64,000 bases of DNA, from assembly GCF_000227115.2 (NCBI RefSeq), contig NC_016481.1:310001-374000 (forward strand), written 5' to 3'. This document shows, piece after piece, positions 45,948-56,088 of this stretch; position 1 is the stretch's first letter, and each line of letters begins with the position of its first letter. The stretch is from Naumovozyma dairenensis CBS 421 (taxonomy: Eukaryota; Ascomycota; Saccharomycetes; Saccharomycetales; Saccharomycetaceae). The notes beneath the pieces are model-generated. The model had not been told where the DNA came from. It did no database searches and saw only the letters and a program-made list of their open reading frames with translations. The translations under genes and the position numbers were made by a program.

Positions 45948-47642
45948 TCAGTGGGGGGAAGACTTTAAAGGAGGAGGGTATCTGTCTATCGCTCCAGTCA
46001 GTTCGATGTTACAATCACTAGTAAAGTTCTCGGAATTTGAGCTGAGTGCAAACTGCGTTTCTCTTAAAATAGACAATTCGTAATTGTGTAACTGGAATGA
46101 AACTGACTCGGCCCCAGGAATCGAATTTTGAGCCAAGATACCTTCCTCTAATTTTCCAATCCTCCATATTATATAATCTTTCAAAAAATTTAGAAAACTT
46201 GATATTGCCTGAAGGTACATATCATCCTCTAAACAGTCCTGTAAAATACCAATGGCTTCATTTTTAGAGACTACCTCTTGGCATATCTTATTATGATCCT
46301 TAGAGTAGAATGAAAAAGACCATGCTAATGGAGGCATGTTCATTATATCATTCCCATCTTGTTCTTTGTTCTCGATAGCTTTCTTGAAAGCCGTTACTAT
46401 TGAGTCCTCTTCTGAATTACTTTTGACTTTTGATGTATCATTATGGCAACAAAAGTAGGTGAAAGTGCTATCTGTTTCCGGGTCATATTTCCAACAAGAG
46501 CCTGAATTACCTTCGAAGGAAGGGAGGAAAGGTAGTAATAAATCAATAAAGTTATGTGATGAATCATTAATATACCATTGAGAATAGACTGATTTTTCCT
46601 TTATTCGCACTAGTTGAATAACCGGATTAATTCCAAACCATTTGTAGAAAAGGCGAAGATTGCCATTTTGTAGGGATCCCTTGCTATTCTTCAGAAAATC
46701 ACGATCGAAAGAGATGTTCCATACTTCATATTGTGATGTTTTCAAGGATGGGAAAAAGCCGTAAGTAAGTGCGAATGGTAGCACATTTTCGGTTTGGCCA
46801 TAATCAATAAATATTTCGATGTCTCGTACATTGGTTCGTTTATACTTCTCTAAGGCACTTCTTTCTAATATTAAGATGACGTCGTTTGTCTCCCGATCAA
46901 TATCGTAATGGGCATTTTTCAAATTTATATCATGATTAACAAAATCTAAGATAGGTACTAATGTTGTCATGACGGTACAATCATCTAATTCACGATTGAT
47001 TTCTTGAGGAATTTCCAAACACCTTGATATTATAGCTCCATATATTTGTCGAATGCTTCCCATTGAAACGATTTGATTAGGAAAATTGTCCGCGAAAAAG
47101 GAATATAGTTTTTCAATAGTTTCTTCAGTGACAGTTGGTATAGAATATTGATAATAAGTACTTAATAAATATTTGTCAAATAAGGAAATATTATTAATTC
47201 TTGTAGGTAATAATACCGTATTCAAATAATATGTTAAAATTTTGGGAAGATCGTACATTGTTTTAAGGCAATCAAATAGAATAAAATAAAATGTCATAAA
47301 AATCGTTTCAGAATACTGAAAACTTTTCCTTACTAACTCTTCTTTGAATTTCTTAAACATTTCTTGACGGATTTTGTCTGTCTTTTCGAAAGCTTTAGTT
47401 GATGTGAATTGAGATGAATCCCTCACTAACCGTAAAGTGGTCTCAATATTAAATGTTGAGTTATGAGGGATCCTTAATAATATCAGGTCGTCATTTTTAT
47501 GTGATAAACCCTGGACTTTTTGTAGATTAATATTTAATCCGTAGCCTTTACGACCATCAGCTCCGTTATCCAACTTTAAATGAACAGCAGGATGAACCTT
47601 AACATTAGCATTTTCTTGAAAGAATGTAAGAACTTCTTCCAT
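45948..47642 (-). CDS. CTM1: Cytochrome c lysine methyltransferase Ctm1 (SET domain)
   Basis: 564 residues (S. cerevisiae about 585). In S. cerevisiae Ctm1 trimethylates a single lysine of cytochrome c. The sequence shows the split SET-domain features of the RuBisCO-methyltransferase-like group: an N-terminal GYGLNINL segment (G-x-G-like nI motif), VPILDFVNHDINLKNAHYDID (the N-H of the cofactor site) and IEIFIDYGQTENVLPFALTYGFFP (the Y-G and final SET box). The remainder is helical. The gene stands between ERP5 and CDC12 as in YHR109W; GGA2 (YHR108W) is missing. Identification combines SET motifs with order; overall conservation of this family is modest. Confidence 0.85.
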   Translation of the reverse strand: MEEVLTFFQENANVKVHPAVHLKLDNGADGRKGYGLNINLQKVQGLSHKNDDLILLRIPHNSTFNIETTLRLVRDSSQFTSTKAFEKTDKIRQEMFKKFKEELVRKSFQYSETIFMTFYFILFDCLKTMYDLPKILTYYLNTVLLPTRINNISLFDKYLLSTYYQYSIPTVTEETIEKLYSFFADNFPNQIVSMGSIRQIYGAIISRCLEIPQEINRELDDCTVMTTLVPILDFVNHDINLKNAHYDIDRETNDVILILERSALEKYKRTNVRDIEIFIDYGQTENVLPFALTYGFFPSLKTSQYEVWNISFDRDFLKNSKGSLQNGNLRLFYKWFGINPVIQLVRIKEKSVYSQWYINDSSHNFIDLLLPFLPSFEGNSGSCWKYDPETDSTFTYFCCHNDTSKVKSNSEEDSIVTAFKKAIENKEQDGNDIMNMPPLAWSFSFYSKDHNKICQEVVSKNEAIGILQDCLEDDMYLQAISSFLNFLKDYIIWRIGKLEEGILAQNSIPGAESVSFQLHNYELSILRETQFALSSNSENFTSDCNIELTGAIDRYPPPLKSSPH

Positions 47643-48255
47643 AGTTGGTTGTTTCCAATGCTATCGAGCAATTAAAGTAGGTACTATAACTCTATCCTAC
47701 ATATATATATATCTCCACTTGTAATAAGCTCTCAGAATAATGTATTTTCGAACATCAGCTTCGATATCTATTTGATTTTAAGTTACTAAGGCAACAAGAC
47801 TATATATATAATGTTTACATAATAAACAAGGGAAATCTCACTTACGTAAAAACGTTAACTTTAAATTGTAACGTCAACATTTAACCGTAAAAAACAGGTT
47901 TAATTTACCCTAGATAGACCCTAAGCCAAATTAAAAGGCCAGCCCTGTATAAGTGGTTAGGGTTCCCGTAGAAAATGATTTTGTTTTTGAAATTTCGAAA
48001 AATTTCGAAAAGATCAAAAAGTTGAAAAACAAAAGCAAACAGTAAATATTGATTTGATTTACGCATTTTGTTCAGGTTGTCAGTCGTTAGAACTGTATGA
48101 TCCTCGAGCATTCTTTTTAAAGTACCTATAAAGTTACAATTGGCTACTGTTTCTGATTAATCTCTTATAACATCTGATTGTTTTTTTTGCTCAATTACTT
48201 AGAGACAGCCCAAATTTCCATCAAAAACAATTAAAGCAAACACAACTGACTTACT
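47643..48255. promoter_or_regulatory. Divergent CTM1-CDC12 promoter; GGA2 absent
   Basis: 613 bp. TA-rich elements lie at 47700-47712 and 47802-47812. GGA2, present between these genes in S. cerevisiae, is not found. No other gene seen. Confidence 0.5.
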
Positions 48256-49446
48256 ATGTCTGCTGCTGCTACCGCTACAACAACTGCACAACCACCTGTT
48301 GGTGTTTCCAATTTACCAAACCAACGTTATAAGATTGCTAATGAACGAGGCGGATCATTCACACTTATGGTTTGCGGTGAAAGTGGTCTCGGGAAGACCA
48401 CATTTATTAACACACTTTTCCAAACGACATTAAAACATCAGGACGCACAACAACGTCGTTATACACCAATTAAAAAGACAGTGGATATAGATATAATTCG
48501 TGCCATACTAGAAGAAAAAAACTTCTCATTAAGAGTTAATGTTATTGATACTCCGGGATTCGGTGATAACGTTAACAATAACAAAGCATGGCAACCATTG
48601 ATTGATTTCATTGATGATCAGCATGATTCATATATGCGTCAAGAACAACAACCATACCGTAAAGTTAAATTCGATTTAAGGGTGCATGCAGTACTATATT
48701 TCATTAAACCAACTGGTCATGGATTAAAACCTTTAGATATTGAAACGATGAAGCGTCTTTCAACAAGAGCTAATTTGATACCAGTGATTGCCAAATCTGA
48801 TACTTTAACGGCGCAAGAATTACAAGTTTTCAAATCAAGAATTAGACAAGTCATAGAAGCTCAAGAAATTAGAATTTTCACACCACCTTTAGAAACTGGG
48901 AGTGTGAAAGATGATGAATCACCTGATTCTCCTGCTATGGAACATGCAAGACAATTGATTGAATCGATGCCATTTGCTGTTGTTGGTTCTGAAAATAAAT
49001 ACGATAATGGTCAAGGGACACCTGTAGTTGCAAGACAATATCCATGGGGGCTCGTTGAAATTGAAAATGACTCTCATTGTGATTTCCGTAAATTAAGAGG
49101 ATTATTATTAAGAACATATTTGTTGGATTTAATTCTAACTACTGAAGAATTACATTATGAAACGTATAGAAGATTAAGATTGGAAGGTGGTAACAGTGAA
49201 GATCCCAATTTACCCGTTAAGGCACCAGCTAGAAAATTATCACATAATCCAAAATACAAAGAGGAAGAAAATGCATTGAAGAAGTATTTCACTGATCAAG
49301 TTAAGGCAGAAGAACAAAGATTTAGACAATGGGAACAAAATATAGTTAATGAAAGAATCAGGTTGAATGGAGATTTAGAAGATATTCAATCTAAGGTAAA
49401 GAAATTAGAGGAACAAGTTAGGAATTTACAATTAAAGAAACGTTAA
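48256..49446 (+). CDS. CDC12: Septin Cdc12
   Basis: 396 residues (S. cerevisiae about 407). Septin GTP-binding protein that forms the bud-neck ring and is needed for cytokinesis. P-loop GESGLGKT at residues 41-48, switch DTPGFGDNVNN, G4 motif AKSDTLT (about 177-183) and the septin-unique element with WGLVEIEND. The C-terminal part from about residue 330 is a heptad-rich coiled coil (EEENALKKYFTDQVKAEEQR to the end). The N-terminus has Ala/Thr low complexity. Order CTM1-CDC12-TRR matches YHR109W-YHR106W. Confidence 0.97.
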   Translation: MSAAATATTTAQPPVGVSNLPNQRYKIANERGGSFTLMVCGESGLGKTTFINTLFQTTLKHQDAQQRRYTPIKKTVDIDIIRAILEEKNFSLRVNVIDTPGFGDNVNNNKAWQPLIDFIDDQHDSYMRQEQQPYRKVKFDLRVHAVLYFIKPTGHGLKPLDIETMKRLSTRANLIPVIAKSDTLTAQELQVFKSRIRQVIEAQEIRIFTPPLETGSVKDDESPDSPAMEHARQLIESMPFAVVGSENKYDNGQGTPVVARQYPWGLVEIENDSHCDFRKLRGLLLRTYLLDLILTTEELHYETYRRLRLEGGNSEDPNLPVKAPARKLSHNPKYKEEENALKKYFTDQVKAEEQRFRQWEQNIVNERIRLNGDLEDIQSKVKKLEEQVRNLQLKKR

Positions 49447-50042
49447 ATTTAGAAGGTAAAAGAAAATATTTCATTTTATGCAATTTCATAGATTGTTATA
49501 TACCCATTACTCAGTTAGGCTGTCTTGTTCCTTTACCCTTGCCATTATTATCAAACATTAAAAAAATGTTGCGTGCGACACCGATAGACACTCATCTTTT
49601 TATATGACATTGAAAAATTGTTTTATATTTTCCAGGATCAATAGACTATTTACATGTCTAAGTAGTATATATATCATAAAGAAAAGACATCTTTTTATCA
49701 TTCAATGTTTCTTTGTGAGATGTTCTTTAACGAGCAACAGTGATTTAAACATATTTAAGTAATTGAGAATCTAGCAAAGATCCCAGAAAAGAATTCTTAA
49801 TAAAAATAGAAGTTATTTATATTAACATGTATTGTTCATTATGTTTTTTTTCATAAAATATAATGTTATACATTTTTAAGAATAATATATAAAAAATAGA
49901 TCTATATTTGACGTTAGTTAGGATTCGAAGCTCGAATATGAATGGAGGGGATTTTAAATTAAATGACTAATAAGAATAAGCAAAGAAATATAGAATAAGC
50001 ATCATAATAAACTGTTTCTTTAAAAAGTAATAATCGATAAGC
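49447..50042. other. CDC12-TRR convergent spacer, no gene seen
   Basis: 596 bp of AT-rich sequence between two convergent genes. A TTCGAATCC-like string on the minus strand near 49921 was examined as a possible tRNA B box but lacks a foldable T arm. Confidence 0.5.
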
Positions 50043-51104
50043 TTATTCTAGTTCAGTTAAGTATTTTTCAGCATCTAAACCTGCCATACAACCAGAACCG
50101 GCAGAGGTAATAGCTTGTCTATATCTTGAATCTTGAACATCACCGGCAGCGAAGAAGCCTGGTACAGAAGTCAAAGAAGAACCTGGAACAGTCTTAATGT
50201 AACCAGCGGCGTCGGTATCAACTTGACCAGCAACGATAGAAGTAGCTGGGTTATGACCAATAGCGTAGAATAAACCATTAGCTTCCAAATCAGATTCTTG
50301 GTTAGTTTGAACATTCTTAATTCTCAAACTATTCAAGAATTTACCATCACCTTTAGCTTCCAAAGTAACTGTGTTGAATAGGACTTCAATCTTTGGGTTT
50401 GTCATGGCACGCTTTTGCATAATAGTGGATGCACGTAAATGATCTTTTCTAACAATCAAATAAACTTTAGAACCATATTTAGTTAAAAATTGAGCTTCTT
50501 CACAAGCAGAATCACCACCACCAATGACAGCTAATGGTTTATTTCTAAAGATTGGAACAGCACCATCACAAACAGCACATGCTGATATACCTTGCTGCCA
50601 GTAAGTTTCCTCACCTGGTAAATGTAATCTCTTTGCAGAAGCACCAGTGGCTAAGATAATAGCATCTGTGGTAATTGGTTCTTGATCTTCGTTGAATTCA
50701 GTCCAAAGTTTGAAAGGTCTAGAAGATAAATCAACTTTAGCGACCGTTTCAGTAATGATGGTTGTACCGAATTTCACAGATTGTTCTCTCATTCTGTCCA
50801 TTAATTCTGAACCTGTTAAACCTTCTGGGAAACCTGGGAAATTTTCAATTTCAGTAGTAGTGGTTAGTTGACCACCGGCAGCGATACCGTTAGCCATCAT
50901 ACCTTCGTATAAAATAGGCTTTATTTCAGCTCTAGCTAAGTAGATAGCAGCGGTATGGGCAGCTGGACCTGAACCAATGATAGTAACTTTGTTGTGAACC
51001 ATTCTTGTTGTTATTGTTGGAGTATTGAAAAATGTGGGGAGTAATTTGAGTTTTGTTGTTTGTAAGTTTAATAACTTGTTTTTTTGTTTGATGATGATAT
51101 TCAT
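50043..51104 (-). CDS. TRR2: Thioredoxin reductase (Trr1/Trr2), two possible starts
   Basis: NADPH-thioredoxin reductase. The redox-active pair CAVC is Cys142/Cys145 numbered from the internal ATG at 51002. FAD-binding [10 protein letters not shown] and NADPH-binding [10 protein letters not shown] motifs are intact. From 51002 the protein has 319 residues, the exact length of cytosolic Trr1. From the ATG at 51104 it has 353 residues, with a basic, Asn/Lys/Leu/Thr-rich extension resembling a mitochondrial presequence (Trr2 is about 342). Translation from both starts could yield dually targeted enzyme. The position next to CDC12 is that of YHR106W (TRR2). A still longer frame begins only at a TTG and is discounted. 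Two Yap1-type sites lie upstream. Confidence 0.95.
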   Translation of the reverse strand: MNIIIKQKNKLLNLQTTKLKLLPTFFNTPTITTRMVHNKVTIIGSGPAAHTAAIYLARAEIKPILYEGMMANGIAAGGQLTTTTEIENFPGFPEGLTGSELMDRMREQSVKFGTTIITETVAKVDLSSRPFKLWTEFNEDQEPITTDAIILATGASAKRLHLPGEETYWQQGISACAVCDGAVPIFRNKPLAVIGGGDSACEEAQFLTKYGSKVYLIVRKDHLRASTIMQKRAMTNPKIEVLFNTVTLEAKGDGKFLNSLRIKNVQTNQESDLEANGLFYAIGHNPATSIVAGQVDTDAAGYIKTVPGSSLTSVPGFFAAGDVQDSRYRQAITSAGSGCMAGLDAEKYLTELE

Positions 51105-52242
51105 TATATAGAAGAGATATATTATAAAATAAGGGACACAACCGATGAGAAAAACATTGTTGAACAACTATTTGCTTTTATATGTTTTCCTTCTTTGCTT
51201 GAATAAATGTGACATTAATGCTCAAAAAGTGTGGACACCTTATTGGGAAGATCAGCATCAAGTCATTTGTGCGGCATTCTCTGTGGGTGGAAACCCGTTA
51301 TGTAATCTGATTTCTCGAGCTTTTTTTTTTTCGTAAAATTTCAGTCGTTTGGAACGGAACGATTGAACTTTGTCAGAAACCCCACCCCAAAATATGTTAG
51401 TAAAAGTGCTGGGAGAAGGGAAGTTAGTGAGTGTTTTTTACAAATTTTTCTGATGGCTGGAACATTTCACAGGGGGAGAGATTACTAAAGTGGAAGGCCC
51501 AGACCTCTCTCGCCTATGTAAACAGGAAGAAAGTGCTAAATAAGGAGAAGGACTGGGAGAGTCACTTACGTACGTACGTATGAACGAGGAAACATTAGGT
51601 GTGTTATGTATGTATCAGTAAGAGTAATACCGGTTGAGTTCCAGAATTAATCGGTGAAATGCAAGGAACCGACGTTTAAAATACAGGTTCAGACACAAGT
51701 AGTAAGCAATACATGTTCTAGCAATTGATATGCATTATTAAGTTAGGGCATTAAGTTTTTTCTAAGTAGGGGACCATTTTATGTTTGGCCTATTTCCCTA
51801 AACCGGAGATGTATATACGTAATCTCCCTTTGAACTGCTTGTAATATATGCGCAGGTAGAGCAATATTCAACCTATGTAGATTATTAAAGTACAAAAGTT
51901 CTTTTAAACTATCAAGTTGGAAGTCCTAACCTATTGGAGTCTTCTCCCCAAAATGAACCCTTATTTCTCACCGTTCGTAGCTTACAGGAACATATATAGA
52001 CGACTATGTCATAATTCCGGTAAACGTTTCTACGTAATCAAAACTTTGGATACACAGTTATCGCATGCAACATATAAGTTGATATTTGCTTTACCGGCGT
52101 TCATTTTGGAATATTAGGTCTAAGGGATCCTTCGAAAGAGTCGTATTACCCAGAATTTGCTTGCCCAATACTATTAAATTCAGTAGAATATTCTAATGGT
52201 CTTACCATCAGTAATTGTGATAGGGCCAAGATAAGTGATATC
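51105..52242. promoter_or_regulatory. TRR upstream region with two Yap1-type sites
   Basis: 1.14-kb spacer. TTAGTAA at 51397-51403 and TTACTAA at 51482-51488 are the two orientations of the preferred Yap1 recognition heptamer, 395 and 480 bp upstream of the internal TRR start. Thioredoxin reductase genes are established Yap1 targets in S. cerevisiae. An ACGT repeat occurs at about 51567-51580. Small frames in this spacer have no recognisable product. No GRE3-like gene is present. Confidence 0.55.
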
Positions 52243-52794
52243 TTACGTTTCTAAAAATTTCTTCAGTTCATCACTTGCTAACTCAGTAATTTGGCTATTA
52301 GAGACGACTTGACTCATAAACCGCTCTAGCCCAATACGCCTCTTAGCTAACCATTTTTTGTCAAAGTTTAAATGATCATAATCCCAACTCTTGTACCATG
52401 GAATAACAGGTGGTAACTCAGGTACCAAGTTTCTTAAATCTGGCCGTACTTCTCTTATTTTAATTAGAAGTTTACTTCTAAACCTTTCGAAATCAGAATA
52501 TCTTTTATACAACTGAATCAATGGTGGTCCACCATTCATCGTTGACGTAGGATCGGATTTTAATATTAATGTCATTTTCCATACTGCAAACTTAGTGCCA
52601 TTATCACCTGTTACTATTGTACAATCACTAATAATGATCTTCTTTATACCTATATTTGACATCGATATGTTCGAGATAGTATCAAAGTTATTACTCTCAT
52701 TTGATATGAACGGTCTTGTTAACTCATCGGACTCCGTATCTTCATCGATCAATTTGATGGGTTCTGGAGGTAAAAAATTAACTTTATCTGTCAT
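52243..52794 (-). CDS. YPT35: PX-domain protein Ypt35
   Basis: 183 residues from the ATG at 52794 (a TTG lies six codons upstream). S. cerevisiae Ypt35 is about 214. It is a PX-domain protein of endosomes and vacuole that recruits the lipid-transfer protein Vps13. The N-terminus MTDKVNFLPPEPIKLIDED closely resembles the S. cerevisiae start and includes the proline-containing PxP-type segment implicated in Vps13 binding. The PX domain spans about residues 55-182, with YKRYSDFERFRSKL as its phosphoinositide-binding RYSDF motif and a proline-rich loop (LPPVIPWY). Position matches YHR105W. Confidence 0.88.
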   Translation of the reverse strand: MTDKVNFLPPEPIKLIDEDTESDELTRPFISNESNNFDTISNISMSNIGIKKIIISDCTIVTGDNGTKFAVWKMTLILKSDPTSTMNGGPPLIQLYKRYSDFERFRSKLLIKIREVRPDLRNLVPELPPVIPWYKSWDYDHLNFDKKWLAKRRIGLERFMSQVVSNSQITELASDELKKFLET

Positions 52795-53637
52795 TTTCTC
52801 ATCTGTAACCAACTTACCAATAACTGTAGAATAATAAGATGTACAAAGTACGTTAAGGATATCTTACCTTGGGTTTTCTTTTTCCTTGAGCTTTTGTTCG
52901 ATATAGTTTATAGTTATTCATGACTTCGATATTCAAAACGACAAAAAATCCCTTATAAATTTCATACATCGGAGAAACTGGAATCGTTTCATAATTGCCA
53001 AGAAGTGGCAACAAAACAACTAAAAAAACCTTCAATCTTGCTTTGGAGTTTATGACAACCCAGTACGCATCAGGACATGACTCTATTTCCTATAAATCAA
53101 CCTAAAATTGGATTTCCTCAATTTTTTTTATTATTTGTTTATTTATGGTAATTTCTATTTGCATATATATATTCTTTTGATTGTGGAGTTCAAAGTAAAA
53201 TTATTAAATAAAATATAAACAAAAAATCATCTTACAATTTGACTTTGAAGCTATTGAAATAGAAACTTTATTTTGATGTATTATATTGCTTTCCTAATGA
53301 AAAAGAAATGGCTACTTGAATTTAATTCTAAAGAAGTAAATTCTTTATAAGCAAACCAAAGGCCATAGTTGATGCCAATGTTTAAGTATGGTCTTGAAGG
53401 AAGCACTGCCATTCTCCAAGGAACAGTCTTGAGGATAATGCTAATCTCTGAAGTTCCCGTTGATGTAATTTGTTATAGTAACTAAGTTATACTTTTTTAT
53501 TATAAAAATGTGATACATTGATATTATGGACTATTATTAAAAGTATATGCATTATTATCGAACTATGTATTTTTCTTTTGAAAGTCAACCAAGTTAAATT
53601 AGATCCTGCTTTATTAGTAACTTGGGTATGATTTTTT
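52795..53637. other. YPT35-SBE22 spacer; GRE3 absent
   Basis: 843 bp of AT-rich sequence. S. cerevisiae has the aldose reductase gene GRE3 (YHR104W) here; no AKR coding sequence or relic is visible. A possible upstream exon for YPT35 was considered and rejected for lack of a TACTAAC branch point. Confidence 0.55.
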
Positions 53638-56088
53638 TTAGAACTTCTTATAATAATGTTGCCATTTATTAACAAACATATTATTAATTGCACTCGTATC
53701 TAGTAATTCATCAAGAGGCATTGGAATACAAAATTTTTTATCTTCCAAACTTGATAATTGCGCCAGATCATTAAATCCAAAATGATAATTTAATAATACA
53801 TTCAATGCAAATGAAAGTAGGATCTTATAGTTAACAACAACTTTCTTTGACCTATAATATTCCCAATCTTTATCCTTAAAGGATTCGACTTTAACAGGAT
53901 GCTTATTAAAACATTGATTATTTGCAACAACGATGATATCGATAATCCACATAAATAATGAATGATCTATACGTTCCAAAATATTCCACCAAGTATTGTA
54001 ATTCAGACAAGCACTAGTATACTCTTGTTTAAATCCTTCATCTTTCATAAGATAATGTGCCACTACCCCTCTTGAATTTAATATATTTAAATCATATTTC
54101 TCCCTACAGACATCATTGAAACAAGTTAATTGTAATAGATTGACAATCTCCCAAACTTGTTCTAATGATTGGAATGACTCACTGATTAGGAAATGATGAA
54201 ACAATAATTCATCACCAGGAAGTAACCCTTGATGTGAAATTGATTTTAATTTTAATAGTAACATCAAGTCAGAAGATTTAATGATCTTACTGCTACTAAC
54301 TTTTGCTTTAATCCCTTTAGAAATGATTTTTTCAATTTCAACTTCTTTACCCTTTGGGAAATCCATTTTACCTAACAATTCTGTAACATATTTATACGGT
54401 TCAATATAATTCTTAGTAATTAAACCAATTTTACTTTGTAATAACTGTGAATACATTGAATATCTAGTCTCATTACTGAATGCAGTTTCCCAAACCATTT
54501 TCTTACAACTTTGTAAAGATGAATTACGTGTCACGTCTCTTTCTAATAAAAGGATATATTTTTGTTTATTTGTTTCATCTCTTAAGATCCTCTCATCTCT
54601 TTCTTTATTTTTATCTAATTGTTCAATGGATGCCATACTCATCTTCTTAGTAATTTCCTTATCATGCATTTTTTTTTCATATATATCCTTCGGTGGTAAC
54701 CAACTTGGCCTAGCTTGACTAACTAGATGCAATTTATCATTTGAAACAAGTAATAAATCCTCCATACCTTTTTGACTTGCATCTTTAAATTCAATTGGTA
54801 AACAACTAGCAGATTGAGTTCGTTCTGATAGTTTACTTTTTGATAATTTTTCAGATGAATGTAAATATACAGATGATAAATTCTTGGAGGTTTGTTGAAT
54901 GTATTGGAAATCTGAAACTCGATTTATACCAGGTATAGGTGAAGTTGGCATTTCATAAAAAGCCAAAACAGATGCATTACGATCCGATGAATGATGTTTC
55001 CCTTCCTTATTGTCATCAGTATGATGATAATTATGAGAGCGTTGTTCATGATGTAAATCAGGTATTGTTTGTTTATGTACAGGCGAATTCCGAGTACTTG
55101 CTAAGGGTGTGCTATGCGGTGTTTTGGAAAGGAAAGAAGTTGTTAAAAATGAAGCCATTGGGATATTCCAAATTAAAGAGTCATCAATTTCACCTTCTTT
55201 CAATTCCAATACTTCGTCTTGTTCATCATAATATTTCTCCTTTTTCTTAATTGCCTTTCTTATTGACACTTCATGTTGTTCTCTACGCAACCTATACCTT
55301 TGAGATGGAGTTAAAGGTACTTTGTTAGCTAGAATTGCAGATGTACTGTTAGAATGACCATACAATCCCCCTCTTTGGTTTGGTAATCGTTTGGGTCCGT
55401 CCGTCATATTATTCTGTTGTGCTTTATTATTTGCATATGCTAAACCAAATCTGGTTTCATGAATATTATTATTATTATTATAATTATTGTTATTATTATT
55501 ATAAGTATTATTGATATGCGATACTGATATTTGAGATTGTGCCCTCATACCATTAGAAAACAACCTCGTTGGGTTATGGTGGACTGCCATTGATTCCTCA
55601 TCGATTGTACTTGTATTTTGAAGGCTTATCAAATTATGTTTCTTCTTGACCATATAAGAATGATCGATTGTTGAATCCACGTCAATGGAATCGATAGATT
55701 CATCATTATCACCGATATCTGTTGCACCTATTTCATTATCGATTGAAGATGATCTCGAGTTTAAATCTGAAGAAGTAGATGAGAATATTTCAGTAGATTT
55801 TGTAGCTATAGAATCGTTTGAGACAGGTCTTTCATTCTTAGTCATAAGTTCCTTTCTCGGTGGAGTGAAATCACCTGGATTGAACCCTATATTTTCCTCA
55901 TTTGTCAGTGTCCTAAGTATATTATCACTTGGACGCCTCAGACCAAGACCTGACGCCTTACTAGAGGATACATTAAGCGAACCTTTTGGTGAGGATAGAA
56001 CCTGTTTAAGTGGGGAAGTTTTCCTCGAGAAAGGTGGCCTATTAAGACCCACCTCAGTAATAACACTAGACTCTTCTACCATTGCCAT
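53638..56088 (-). CDS. SBE22: Sbe22/Sbe2-type Golgi protein for bud wall delivery
   Basis: 816 residues (S. cerevisiae Sbe22 about 852). Sbe2/Sbe22 act redundantly in transport of cell-wall material from the Golgi to the growing bud. The N-terminal 400 residues are Ser/Asn-rich and low complexity, with an AAT-repeat-encoded Asn run near 55460-55510. The C-terminal half (about 480-816) is ordered and conserved-looking, with segments such as EREHEVSIRKAIKKKEKYYDEQDEVLELKEG-type basic helices before it and W-rich motifs (YNTWWNILERIDHSLFMWIIDI). No enzymatic motif is evident. Assignment rests mainly on position between YPT35 and KIC1 (YHR103W). Two ATGs six bases apart are possible starts. Confidence 0.8.
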   Translation of the reverse strand: MAMVEESSVITEVGLNRPPFSRKTSPLKQVLSSPKGSLNVSSSKASGLGLRRPSDNILRTLTNEENIGFNPGDFTPPRKELMTKNERPVSNDSIATKSTEIFSSTSSDLNSRSSSIDNEIGATDIGDNDESIDSIDVDSTIDHSYMVKKKHNLISLQNTSTIDEESMAVHHNPTRLFSNGMRAQSQISVSHINNTYNNNNNNYNNNNNIHETRFGLAYANNKAQQNNMTDGPKRLPNQRGGLYGHSNSTSAILANKVPLTPSQRYRLRREQHEVSIRKAIKKKEKYYDEQDEVLELKEGEIDDSLIWNIPMASFLTTSFLSKTPHSTPLASTRNSPVHKQTIPDLHHEQRSHNYHHTDDNKEGKHHSSDRNASVLAFYEMPTSPIPGINRVSDFQYIQQTSKNLSSVYLHSSEKLSKSKLSERTQSASCLPIEFKDASQKGMEDLLLVSNDKLHLVSQARPSWLPPKDIYEKKMHDKEITKKMSMASIEQLDKNKERDERILRDETNKQKYILLLERDVTRNSSLQSCKKMVWETAFSNETRYSMYSQLLQSKIGLITKNYIEPYKYVTELLGKMDFPKGKEVEIEKIISKGIKAKVSSSKIIKSSDLMLLLKLKSISHQGLLPGDELLFHHFLISESFQSLEQVWEIVNLLQLTCFNDVCREKYDLNILNSRGVVAHYLMKDEGFKQEYTSACLNYNTWWNILERIDHSLFMWIIDIIVVANNQCFNKHPVKVESFKDKDWEYYRSKKVVVNYKILLSFALNVLLNYHFGFNDLAQLSSLEDKKFCIPMPLDELLDTSAINNMFVNKWQHYYKKF

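Noticed and set aside
49915..49940. TTCGAATCC-like string suggestive of a tRNA B box
   Set aside because: The neighbouring bases do not form a T-arm stem, and no A box or acceptor stem fits.
51145..52117. Small plus-strand frames upstream of TRR
   Set aside because: Short, no domain, inside a promoter region with Yap1-type sites. Not supported as genes.
52795..53035. Possible upstream exon of YPT35 (frame ending before a GTAAGA)
   Set aside because: No TACTAAC branch point. The ATG at 52794 already yields the expected N-terminus, similar to S. cerevisiae Ypt35.
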